Source of the DNA: Myxococcales bacterium
Lineage (GTDB): Bacteria; Myxococcota_A; Polyangia; Polyangiales; Polyangiaceae
DNA: 64,000 bases
NCBI GenBank assembly: GCA_016706225.1
Contig: JADJKB010000008.1
Location: forward strand, 310,001 to 374,000
Direction of reading: 5' to 3'
Numbering within the stretch: position 1 is the first letter of the stretch; every line of letters begins with the position of its first letter. Below are positions 1 to 7,668 of this stretch, one piece after another. The notes beneath the pieces are model-generated. The model worked only from the letters and a program-made list of their open reading frames with translations. It searched no databases and was not told the DNA's origin. The translations under genes and the position numbers were made by a program.

Positions 1-678
1 ACCTACTCCGAGATCGTCGAGTTCGATCCGGACGGCATCGACTCGCGGCGGCTCCTGGGCGACATCTATCTGGGTCACGGCTGGTACGAGCCGGCTTACA
101 GCCAGTACCGCACGATCACGGAGATGGCGAAGGACGACGCGCTCGGTTGGCTCAGGCTCGCTGCGGCTGCGGCGGGCGCGGGGCGCATCGACGAGGCCTT
201 GCGGCTCGAGCGTAAGATCGCCAACGCGCAGGGCACGCCCGGACCCACGGATCCGCGTCGCTGGGCTCGCATGTTGTCGGCGGCCCGGCTGGCGCGACTG
301 ATCGACAAACCTCCGCAGGGCGCCAACCCCGAGAGTGTGAAGCGCGAGCTGAAGGAGCTGCAGCTGTTCAGCGGACAAGGCACGCTCGTCTTGCTCACCT
401 GGGAAGATCTGACGGCGGATCTGCAGCTCGTCTCCCAGCTCGACGGCAAGGACGTCGGTCTCGGGGAGGCCACGGACGCTGCCAAGTCTGGGCTGTCGTC
501 GCTCCTGATGACGTCGCAAGACTTCGAGCACGCGGCGTTCGCCGCGCGTCTCCGGAGCCCACGCCGCGACGCGCCGACGAAGCTCTTCCGGCAGGACGTG
601 AGCTGGAACGGCAAGGACTTCAAGGTGACCATCAAGCCCATCGAGCTGCCGGCGAAGAGCGCGGACGTCGCGCTCTAG
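1..678 (+). CDS. C-terminal part of a TPR-repeat protein (5' end outside window)
   Basis: The frame is open from the first base and ends at TAG 676-678, so the gene begins upstream. The first ~90 residues read as helical TPR-like repeats (for example 'GWYEPAYSQYRTIT' and 'GAGRIDEALRLERKIA'). The last ~110 residues look beta-rich and start around 'GQGTLVLLTWEDL', which loosely resembles the C-terminal domain seen after TPRs in some myxobacterial proteins. An internal ATG at 124 would cut a TPR helix and is unlikely to be the start. It lies 21 bp upstream of rsmE on the same strand, so the two may be cotranscribed. No specific function is claimed. Confidence 0.7.
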   Translation, partial: TYSEIVEFDPDGIDSRRLLGDIYLGHGWYEPAYSQYRTITEMAKDDALGWLRLAAAAAGAGRIDEALRLERKIANAQGTPGPTDPRRWARMLSAARLARLIDKPPQGANPESVKRELKELQLFSGQGTLVLLTWEDLTADLQLVSQLDGKDVGLGEATDAAKSGLSSLLMTSQDFEHAAFAARLRSPRRDAPTKLFRQDVSWNGKDFKVTIKPIELPAKSADVAL

Positions 679-699
679 GGCCAGCGGCGCCAGCGAGCC

Positions 700-1467
700 G
701 TGAACCTGCTCCTGTTCGAACGAACGGAGGTCGGCGAGGCCTCTCGGGTCGTCCTCGCCGACGCGCGCGGAGCGCACCTGACTCGGGTGCTCCGCGTGGT
801 TGTCGGAGACGAGGTCCGGGCCGGCGTGATTGGTGGGCCCGTCGGGACTGCCAGAGTGCTCGAGCTCGACGCGGAGCGGGTCGTGCTCGACGTCGCGGCG
901 GTCCTCGGCGGGAGCGTGCCAGACCGGCCGCGGGTCGATCTGGTCCTCGCCCTGCCGCGTCCCAAGGTTTTCGCGCGGCTGCTGCCCGACATCACTGCCC
1001 TGGGTGTGGGCAGTGTATGGGTGACCGGCGCCGCGCGCGTCGAACGCTACTATTTCGACTCGCATCGGCTGGATGCCGACGAGATCCGCCGCCGCTGCCT
1101 CGAGGGGCTGACCCAAGCGCGGGACACGCGCTTGCCCGCGATCAGCGTCCAGCGATCGCTCGAGAGCACCGTGAAAGACCGCCTACCGCCGGGTGGTCGC
1201 CGGGTTTTTGCCGATCTTCCTCGGGGCAGTGACGCGGGCGACCTGCGCGAGAGCTGCGCCGCGCTTCGCCCCGAGGAGCGGATCGTGATCGCCATTGGTC
1301 CCGAGGGCGGTTGGCTCGATGCCGAGCGGGCGCTGCTGGACAGAGCGGGATTCGTGGCCATGAGTCTCGGTCCGCGGGTGCTCAGCGTCGGGGTCGCGTG
1401 TGCGGTGGCGCTCGGCCTCGCTCACGCAGCGCTTCGCAGTCGGGCTGACGTTCCGCTCACGCGCTGA
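700..1467 (+). CDS. rsmE: 16S rRNA (uracil-1498-N3)-methyltransferase RsmE
   Basis: A 255-residue SPOUT-class RNA methyltransferase, the usual RsmE length. RsmE uses S-adenosylmethionine to methylate N3 of U1498 in 16S rRNA. The N-terminal PUA-like part contains 'ARGAHLTRVLRVVVGDEV'. The C-terminal SPOUT knot carries the diagnostic 'IGPEGGW' loop followed by a Glu three residues later, and then 'LGPRVLSVGVA', a variant of the usual LG-R-LR-ET-A motif in which the Glu-Thr pair is replaced. The start is GTG 700. The 3' end overlaps the convergent radical SAM gene by 11 bp. Confidence 0.92.
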   Translation: MNLLLFERTEVGEASRVVLADARGAHLTRVLRVVVGDEVRAGVIGGPVGTARVLELDAERVVLDVAAVLGGSVPDRPRVDLVLALPRPKVFARLLPDITALGVGSVWVTGAARVERYYFDSHRLDADEIRRRCLEGLTQARDTRLPAISVQRSLESTVKDRLPPGGRRVFADLPRGSDAGDLRESCAALRPEERIVIAIGPEGGWLDAERALLDRAGFVAMSLGPRVLSVGVACAVALGLAHAALRSRADVPLTR

Positions 1468-2338
1468 CCTTCACCGTGAGGCCGAGGGCCCGGATGCGGC
1501 GTGCGAGTTGCTCGAGCACCTCCGGCGACACCTTGTCTAGCTGTGGGGCCTCGGGCTGATGGGAGGCACGAGCCAACGTGTAGAGGTGCACCCCAGCGAG
1601 CGGCACGCCATCGCGGCGGAGCTCACGGAGCAGCTTCAGGTAGGCGTGCTCCTCGCGGGCGTCGGGAGTGGCGCCATGCCACGAAAACCAGCACGTCTGC
1701 AGCCACGTGGGGCAGGCCAGGGCGGCGGTTCGGAGTTTCTCCGCGTGGTCCTCGGGGGACGCGTGGCAATTATTGACGCGCAGGCTGCCTTCGGCGGTGG
1801 CGCTATCCAGTTTGAACCAGATTTCTCCGTGGTGTTTCGCCATGCTGCGAACCGCGTCGAGCACCGGGGGTTTTCCGAGCATCGACCCGTTCGTGATCAG
1901 TATTAACCGCAGCGGGGGGGCGATGTTCCGCGCTTCGAGTGTCCGTACCACTACGTCCAGCGCGGCTGGGAAATCTGGCGAGGTCGTGGGTTCGCCGTTG
2001 CCGGAGAAGGCCACGTCGTTCAGCCGGCGTGCGCCCTCGGGCACCGAGCGTTGCATGAAATCGCCGTGCACGATGGCGTCGAGCATTTCGCCCAGCTCAC
2101 GCTCCAGGAGCTCGAGATCGATGCGCGGCCCCTTGCCGAGAATCAGCCCCGGCACCTGACAGTAAACGCAGCGCCAATTGCAGGCGTTGTTCGGGTTCAG
2201 GTTGATGCCGACGCTCACTCCACCGGCGCGGCGCGAGACCACGGGATACACGTGGACCATGCCCGCGACGGAGCGCGAGTGATCCGTAACTTCGAGCGGG
2301 GCAAGTGTTTCGAGCCGATCAATCACTTGCCAGAGCAT
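1457..2338 (-). CDS. Radical SAM protein
   Basis: 293 residues from ATG 2338; Met27 (2260) is an alternative start that keeps all conserved sequence. The SAM-cluster motif is 'ACNWRCVYCQ', a canonical CX3CX2C that binds a [4Fe-4S] cluster and S-adenosylmethionine. A Gly-rich 'FSGNGEPTTSPDF' segment matches the GGE/GEPT motif of radical SAM TIM barrels. No extra C-terminal cluster-binding Cys set is obvious. It resembles a widespread stand-alone radical SAM family of unassigned reaction, so no substrate is proposed. It is convergent with rsmE, and about 130 bp separate its start from the divergent kinase gene. Confidence 0.8.
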   Translation of the reverse strand: MLWQVIDRLETLAPLEVTDHSRSVAGMVHVYPVVSRRAGGVSVGINLNPNNACNWRCVYCQVPGLILGKGPRIDLELLERELGEMLDAIVHGDFMQRSVPEGARRLNDVAFSGNGEPTTSPDFPAALDVVVRTLEARNIAPPLRLILITNGSMLGKPPVLDAVRSMAKHHGEIWFKLDSATAEGSLRVNNCHASPEDHAEKLRTAALACPTWLQTCWFSWHGATPDAREEHAYLKLLRELRRDGVPLAGVHLYTLARASHQPEAPQLDKVSPEVLEQLARRIRALGLTVKVSA

Positions 2339-2469
2339 AACGCCGCAGACGGGTGGGTGACATCCGGCGGGAAAACCCAGGGAACCGCGCGCTCGGCTTG
2401 ATCCCGGTGGGGGGCGTGCTTTCCTCAGTCCTCACCAATGCGTAGGTCGGAAGCAATGGGGACGGACGC

Positions 2470-4359
2470 GTGAGCGACGATGGGCGCGCTCACGACGCCG
2501 GCCAGGTGGCTGACACGGGGCCGCGACCTGCGGACCCGATGGTCGGCACGGTGCTCAAGGGTACTTACCAGGTGCTGCGCCGAGTCGCGGAAGGCGGCAT
2601 GGGTGTCGTCTACGAAGGCGAGCACGTGCGCCTCAAACGCCGTGTCGCGATCAAGGTGCTGCTCTCGCAGTACGCGCGTCACCCCGAGGTGCTCGCGCGC
2701 TTTCGCCGGGAGGCCGAGATCGTCGGCGGCCTGGGTCATCCGCACATCGTGCAGGTCTTCGACGTCGACGAGACGGATACGAAGGATCCGTTCTTGGTCA
2801 TGGAGTATCTCGAGGGAGAGACCCTGGCCGAGCGCCTCGAGCGGGAGCCGCGGCTGCCGCTTGCCGCTGCGCTCCGGGTCGCGACGCAGGTGGCGTCGGC
2901 CCTGACCAGCACCCACCTCAAGGAGATCGTTCACCGGGACTTGAAACCGGAGAACGTATTTCTGGTCAAGGCGACCGGCGAAAAGGAGTTCGTCAAGGTC
3001 CTCGACTTTGGCATCAGCAAGGTGCGCGGCGGCGGCCCGCGGCTGACAGCGCAGAACATGGTGATCGGCACACCCGCGTACATGGCGCCAGAGCAGGCGC
3101 GCGGTGAACGAGACGTGGACCACCGGGTCGATCAGTTCGCGCTGTCGGCCATCACCTACGAAATGCTGACGGGCCAGCTGCCGTTCCCCGGGGAAGATCC
3201 GGTGGAGATCATGAAGGGCGTGATCGGCGCGGACCCGATCCCATTGCGAAAGATTGCTTCGTGGATCCCCGAGGCCGTCGAGAATGTGGTGCTGCGCGGA
3301 CTGTCGAAGAAACCGGCGGATCGCTTCTCCACCATCGCCGAGTTCGCGGCGGCGCTCGATCGGGCCGTCACCAGCGCGACCGCCACGTCCGCCAGCGAGC
3401 GTCGTACCGTGGCCGCGCCGATTTCCGAGGCGCCGGACCCGCCGGACGCTGCTAGCGCACCCAACGCTGCCAGCTCACGGAGCGCCGCGAGCTCGCCACC
3501 GAAATCGGCAGAAAAAATCGGCCCGGCTGGCACCTACAGTGCGCGGCCGAGCCAGTCCGTCGAAAAGATCCCGACCTCCGTCGCTCGCAACGAAAAGCCG
3601 ACCCCACCGGCGCAGAGCCGGCAGCTGGAGCCCGCGCGTCCCCAGCGGGCGCCGAGCATCTCGATGATCCCGTCCAAGGGCCCGTTGCTGGACGAAGGTC
3701 GCATGCCCACTGCGCCCGCGCCAGAGAATCTGGTCGACCGCGTTGGTCCCGTGTCGCGGAGGCCGGTGACGCCCGGACCGCGCGCCGGGAGCTCGGAGCC
3801 ACCTGCGCCGGAGTCTCGCCGTGGTCGGGACGGGCAGCTGCGCCTCGACGTTCCCCCGAGTGTACCGCCCTACGAGCGGATTTCTCGCGTGCCTTCCTCG
3901 CCCCCGAGCTCACCGCCACCAGAGAGCCGCGAACGAGCGCTCACGCCCGCCGGCTCGGGCGCTCGCAACGCCGTGCGCGCGCAGCGAGCGCTCGAAGAGG
4001 CGCGCGCCGCGCTCAAGCTGGGTCGCCTCGACGAGGCGGTGGAGCACGCCGAGAAATTGCTGGAGCTGGCCGTGTTCGGCAAGGAGACGGGGGTCTACGA
4101 GGTATTGCGTGCCGGCATGCCGGTCGTTGATCACATTTTCGAAGCGCGGGTGGGTCCGCTCGATCGCACCCTCGAAATTACCGCTGCGGCTCGCGATCAG
4201 AAGAAGATGAACCTGTCGAGCAAGGCGGCGTTCGTGCTCGCGTGCGCCGAGGGTGGCGTGACAATCCAGGAAGCGATCGATGTCTCGGGCATCCCGCGCC
4301 GCGACGTGATCCGTATGCTCGCCGGGCTGATGCGGCGCGGGGCGTTGGTTCCGCACTGA
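2470..4359 (+). CDS. Serine/threonine protein kinase with Pro/Ser-rich linker and C-terminal helical domain
   Basis: 629 residues from GTG 2470. A full Hanks-type kinase domain spans roughly residues 30-300: glycine loop 'VAEGGMGVVYEGE', ATP-binding Lys62 in 'VAIKV', catalytic Asp157 in 'HRDLKPEN', DFG Asp179, and 'YMAPEQ' in the activation region. Residues ~300-500 are a Pro/Ser/Ala-rich linker. The last ~110 residues hold a TPR-like helix pair ('ARAALKLGRLDEAVEHAEKL') and a domain ending 'RRDVIRMLAGLMRRGALVPH', similar to a C-terminal module of myxobacterial kinase and two-component proteins. No transmembrane helix is visible, so the kinase is probably cytoplasmic. Substrates are unknown. 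Confidence 0.93.
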   Translation: MSDDGRAHDAGQVADTGPRPADPMVGTVLKGTYQVLRRVAEGGMGVVYEGEHVRLKRRVAIKVLLSQYARHPEVLARFRREAEIVGGLGHPHIVQVFDVDETDTKDPFLVMEYLEGETLAERLEREPRLPLAAALRVATQVASALTSTHLKEIVHRDLKPENVFLVKATGEKEFVKVLDFGISKVRGGGPRLTAQNMVIGTPAYMAPEQARGERDVDHRVDQFALSAITYEMLTGQLPFPGEDPVEIMKGVIGADPIPLRKIASWIPEAVENVVLRGLSKKPADRFSTIAEFAAALDRAVTSATATSASERRTVAAPISEAPDPPDAASAPNAASSRSAASSPPKSAEKIGPAGTYSARPSQSVEKIPTSVARNEKPTPPAQSRQLEPARPQRAPSISMIPSKGPLLDEGRMPTAPAPENLVDRVGPVSRRPVTPGPRAGSSEPPAPESRRGRDGQLRLDVPPSVPPYERISRVPSSPPSSPPPESRERALTPAGSGARNAVRAQRALEEARAALKLGRLDEAVEHAEKLLELAVFGKETGVYEVLRAGMPVVDHIFEARVGPLDRTLEITAAARDQKKMNLSSKAAFVLACAEGGVTIQEAIDVSGIPRRDVIRMLAGLMRRGALVPH

Positions 4360-4401
4360 GCGCATGCAAGGCGCACCAGCGGGCGACTGGCGGAGGCGCT
4401 G

Positions 4402-4959
4402 GTGGCGCGCGCTGCTAGACTCTCGTTCCACGCCCAAGTGAAACCCGCCGACCACCCCGAGTTCTTCCGCTGGCCCGCCCCCGAGGGGCGCTCGCGGGAG
4501 AGCACCATTCGTCTGGATGAGAACGGACACTTCTGGCACGACGGCGCCCGCGTCGAACACCTCGGCATGCAGAAGGCGTTTGCCTCGTGGATCGCGCTCC
4601 ACCCCGAAGACGGACGGTTCATCCTGACCAATGGCTGGGACTGGACGTACTTCACTGTCGACGACGTGCCGTTCTTCGTGAAGGGCCTGCACATCGACGG
4701 AGACACGGTGCAACTTCGCCTCTCGGACGATAGCCGCGAGGAGCTGGACCCCACATCCCTGTCCGTCGCCGACAACGACGCCGTCTACGTGCGCGTCAAG
4801 CAGGGGCGCTTCGACGCGCGCTTCACCCCCGAGGCGCAGACCGGTTTGGGCCCGCTCTTGGCCGAGAGCGACGCCGGTGAGCCCGTGCTCTCGCTGGCCG
4901 GTGTTCGCCATGCCATCCCCGCACGGCGCCGACGGCGGCCCCCAGAAAGCCCGGAGTAG
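4402..4959 (+). CDS. DUF1285-like protein
   Basis: 185 residues from GTG 4402. A second GTG at 4438 (residue 13, 'VKPADHPEFF') would also keep the conserved part. The core 'STIRLDENGHFWHDGARVEH' followed by 'DDVPFFVKGLHIDGD' matches the pattern of DUF1285 proteins, small beta-rich proteins without an assigned function. No signal peptide or membrane segment is seen. It starts 42 bp after the kinase stop and may be cotranscribed with it. Family assignment is by remembered pattern; function is unknown. Confidence 0.6.
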   Translation: MARAARLSFHAQVKPADHPEFFRWPAPEGRSRESTIRLDENGHFWHDGARVEHLGMQKAFASWIALHPEDGRFILTNGWDWTYFTVDDVPFFVKGLHIDGDTVQLRLSDDSREELDPTSLSVADNDAVYVRVKQGRFDARFTPEAQTGLGPLLAESDAGEPVLSLAGVRHAIPARRRRRPPESPE

Positions 4960-4986
4960 AGATTGGATGGCGCTGCCTGTTCGAAA

Positions 4987-5011
4987 ACGCTTCCGCTCGT
5001 GATAGAAGCGT
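4987..5011 (+). other. Small hairpin upstream of serA-like gene
   Basis: A 7-bp inverted repeat, 'acgcttc' at 4987-4993 and 'gaagcgt' at 5005-5011, with an 11-nt loop, ends 7 bp before the ATG at 5019. It could be an operator or a translation-modulating hairpin. No T-run follows, so it is not an intrinsic terminator. Confidence 0.3.
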
Positions 5012-5018
5012 CGCCCTC

Positions 5019-6230
5019 ATGAAGGTCCTGGTAGCGGACAAGCTCAACCCGGCGGCGCTCGACGAGATGCGGACGCTGGGCGTCGAGGTGGTGTACCAGC
5101 CGGAGATCAGCGTCGATGAGCTCCCAGCGGCGGTCAAGGACGTCAACGTTCTCGTCGTGCGCGGCACGACGGTGCGCGCCGACGCGATGAAGGCCGGCGT
5201 GATGCTGAACCTGATCATTCGCGCGGGTGCCGGCGTGCGTAACATCGACGTGAAGACCGCGAGTGAGCGCGGCATCTACGTGGCCAACTGCCCAGGCAAG
5301 AACGCCTCCGCCGTGGCGGAGCTCACCATGACCCTGATGGGCTGCCTGGATCGGCGTGTGCCGGACGCGGTCAGCAGCTTGCGCTCGGGCAAGTGGGCCA
5401 AGGAAGAGTTCGCGAAGGCCAAGGGCCTTCGGGGCCGACGCCTGGGTATCGTCGGGTTCGGACACGTCGGTCGCGCAGTCGCGCGGCTCGCTGTGGCGTA
5501 TGGGCTCGACGTGCACGCCTACAGTCGCTCGTCGATCCCGGCGCGAGCGGCGGAGCTCGGCGTCGGCTGGGCGCCCAACGTGCTCGAGCTCGCAAAACGC
5601 TCCGACATCTTGAGCGTTCACCTCGAGCTCAGCCAGCGGACTCGCGGCATCATCTCGCGGGAGGTGCTCGACGCGCTGCCGAACGGCGCGACCTTCGTGA
5701 ACACCGCGGACCCCGGTCTCGTTGATTGGGCTGCGCTCACCGAGCTCGCCCCGATGAAGGATCTGCGCGTCGGACTCGACGTGCTGCCGAACGAGCCGGA
5801 CACACGGGTCGCCGACTACGACAACCCCATCTTGCACGCGGGCCTGGTCTACGCGACGCCCCACATCGGCGCCTCGACGGACGAAGCGCAAGTTGCGATA
5901 GCCGCGGAGACTGTGCGAATTTTGCGCAGTTTCTTGGTCAAGGGTGAGGTGCCGAACGTGGTCAACATCGCCGCCTCGACCCGCGGGCGCTACGTGCTCG
6001 TGGTGCGCTTCCTGGACAAGGTGGGCGCGCTCGCCAACGTGCTCGGCGTACTGAAGCGTCACGCCATCAACATCCAGGAGCTCGAGAACACCGTGTTCGA
6101 GGGCGGCCGCGCAGGCTGCGCCAAGATCCGCACTGACACGCGGCCGAGCGAAGGCTGTCTTACCGAGATGATGGCGTTCACCGACGAAGTGCTGCACGTC
6201 GATCTGGTCACTCTGCCGAACCTCGCGTGA
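5019..6230 (+). CDS. serA: D-3-phosphoglycerate dehydrogenase-like protein with ACT domain
   Basis: 403 residues. It has the D-2-hydroxyacid dehydrogenase fold: substrate-domain motif 'IIRAGAGVRNIDVKTASERG', NAD-binding 'VGFGHVGRAVA' near residues 145-156, Glu259 in 'LPNEPD' and His282 in 'TPHIGAST'. The last ~75 residues form an ACT regulatory domain ('RFLDKVGALANVLGVL'). Such enzymes oxidise 3-phosphoglycerate in the first step of serine synthesis. The oddity is residue 231: the family reads N-x-(A/S)-R-G, but here it is 'NTADPGLVD', placing Asp where the substrate-binding Arg (E. coli Arg240) should be. Strict SerA activity is therefore uncertain and another 2-hydroxyacid substrate is possible. 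Confidence 0.8.
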   Translation: MKVLVADKLNPAALDEMRTLGVEVVYQPEISVDELPAAVKDVNVLVVRGTTVRADAMKAGVMLNLIIRAGAGVRNIDVKTASERGIYVANCPGKNASAVAELTMTLMGCLDRRVPDAVSSLRSGKWAKEEFAKAKGLRGRRLGIVGFGHVGRAVARLAVAYGLDVHAYSRSSIPARAAELGVGWAPNVLELAKRSDILSVHLELSQRTRGIISREVLDALPNGATFVNTADPGLVDWAALTELAPMKDLRVGLDVLPNEPDTRVADYDNPILHAGLVYATPHIGASTDEAQVAIAAETVRILRSFLVKGEVPNVVNIAASTRGRYVLVVRFLDKVGALANVLGVLKRHAINIQELENTVFEGGRAGCAKIRTDTRPSEGCLTEMMAFTDEVLHVDLVTLPNLA

Positions 6231-6886
6231 TCGAGGGACACCCCCCCCCGCTGCCCGCCCGCACCTGGCAGCCTCGGCACGTGCGCCAAACGCATCGTCG
6301 CGCGGCGACCGTCCGGAGCAGGCGTCGTCCCGCACGCCGCCCGGCCGTGTTCGACCGGGACGCGGGTGTGGGGTGTCCGAGCGGTCGCAATCCGGTCCCC
6401 GGGTGGCGGAAGTTCATGGTCGGCGGGTCGAAGCTGACCTCGAACCCGAGCGCGCTCCGGGGTCGAGCAGCGTGGAGCGTTCTCCGCGTGCTGCGCTCCC
6501 GCACGCTTGGCGGCCGCGTGTTGCGCTCACGCACGCTTCCGTCGACCTGACTCGGCGCTCCGCCGAGGTGGAGCTCGCACGGTGCTCGGCGCGTGCTTGG
6601 AGATCCGCGCGGTAGCGCCAAGCGTCCGCTCGAATCACGGAGCGTCGCGAGGGCTCCGTGCTCGGGTGGCCTGAGCTCGCCGGGCGGGGCGCCTCCGCGA
6701 ATGCGGCTGACTTGGTCGAGCGCAGCCACGCTCGAGCCAGGCCGCCTCGCTCGGGCCCGCGGGGCCCGCCCATCCACCCCGGCCCCCGACCCGGGCCTGG
6801 CCCAGCGAGCCGGGAGCCTGCCTCGCCACGGACCCCGGGCCCGGCGTTCAAGTATCTGGCCGGAAATTCGCGCTTATCCGCGCAGC
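6231..6886. other. Non-coding stretch, no gene supported
   Basis: About 650 bp of very GC-rich DNA between the SerA-like gene and the rimP operon. Several overlapping open frames run on both strands but are Arg/Ala/Pro/Gly-rich shadows with no recognisable motif. A motif close to 'cgctcacgcacgctt' occurs near 6500 and 6525 as an imperfect direct repeat ('cgctcccgcacgctt' and 'cgctcacgcacgctt'). Confidence 0.5.
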
Positions 6887-6914
6887 TTGCGCTGGCCCGC
6901 GGCGTCGGTTAAAT
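6887..6914 (+). promoter_or_regulatory. Candidate promoter for the rimP-nusA-infB operon leader
   Basis: 'ttgcgc' (6887-6892) lies 16 bp upstream of 'ttaaat' (6909-6914), a plausible -35/-10 pair of a housekeeping promoter in an otherwise very GC-rich area. Transcription would start near 6921 and meet the terminator at 6944-6973 about 50 nt later. Confidence 0.4.
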
Positions 6915-6943
6915 AGCCGGCCGACAACTCGGGTGGATCCTTA

Positions 6944-6973
6944 CGGACCCCCTAATGGGGTCCGTTTTTTTTT
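6944..6973 (+). terminator. Intrinsic terminator in the leader of the rimP-nusA-infB operon (possible attenuator)
   Basis: A perfect 8-bp stem, 'cggacccc' (6944-6951) and 'ggggtccg' (6957-6964), with a 5-nt loop is followed directly by nine T residues (6965-6973). No gene lies in the preceding 700 bp on this strand, and rimP begins 92 bp downstream. It therefore fits either the end of a small leader RNA or an attenuator of the operon that encodes the termination factor NusA (inference). Confidence 0.85.
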
Positions 6974-7065
6974 GGCCGGGGCCCGCTAACTCGGCCGGAA
7001 AGCTTGGGGCCACTCGAGCGCGGGGTACGGCCGAGCCCTATCCCCGAGTCTGATCAACGCTCCTC

Positions 7066-7638
7066 ATGTCCACGATAGCCCACGATCGCCTGCCTGGTCT
7101 CGACCGCGAGCGAATGCTTGCCGCGGTGGAGCCCGTGCTTCGCGCGCACGGCGTCGAGGGAGTCGAGCTCATCTGGCGGACCGACCGCAGCGGCTGGCTG
7201 CTGGAGCTGACCATCGAGCGACCCGGGACGCGCGTGCCGGGTGAAGGCGTGACTCTCGCCCTGTGCACGGACGTATCCCGCGATCTCAGCGCAGCGCTCG
7301 ACGTCGCCGAGGTCTTGACCCACGCCTATCGGCTCGAGGTTGGATCTCCGGGTCTCGATCGCGCGCTCTACTCCGGCGACGACTACGCGCGCTTTGCGGG
7401 TCAGACCGCGAAACTGAAGCTGCGAGAGGCGCTCGACGGGCAAAAGGTGGTCCACGGAACGCTTCACGGGCTCAACGACTCGGGTCAGGTAGAGCTGGAG
7501 ACCGACAAAGGCCTCTGCTCGCTCGAGCTCGAGAACATCGAAAGCGGGCGCCTCACGTTTTCTTGGGGGGGCAATGCTCGCAAAGGCAAGTCGAAGGGAA
7601 AGGGGCCCGCGCGGCGGGCATCCGGCCACGGGCGCTGA
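7066..7638 (+). CDS. rimP: Ribosome maturation factor RimP
   Basis: 190 residues. RimP acts in maturation of the 30S subunit. The N-terminal domain contains 'VEGVELIWRTDRSGWLLELT'. The signature 'RLEVGSPGLDRAL' closely matches the family's LEVSSPGLDRPL motif, and an Sm-like C-terminal domain follows ('AKLKLREALDGQKVVHGTL'). The last ~25 residues are a Lys/Arg/Gly tail. It is the first gene of the classical rimP-nusA-ylxR-infB-rbfA operon, 30 bp ahead of nusA. Confidence 0.93.
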   Translation: MSTIAHDRLPGLDRERMLAAVEPVLRAHGVEGVELIWRTDRSGWLLELTIERPGTRVPGEGVTLALCTDVSRDLSAALDVAEVLTHAYRLEVGSPGLDRALYSGDDYARFAGQTAKLKLREALDGQKVVHGTLHGLNDSGQVELETDKGLCSLELENIESGRLTFSWGGNARKGKSKGKGPARRASGHGR

Positions 7639-7668
7639 GCCCGCGGTTCTGAGCACGGAGACAAGAAC

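Noticed and set aside
6208..6916. Several overlapping open frames on both strands before the rimP operon
   Set aside because: All are Arg/Pro/Ala/Gly-rich, lack ribosome-binding sites and recognisable motifs, and occur in GC-rich DNA where stops are rare.
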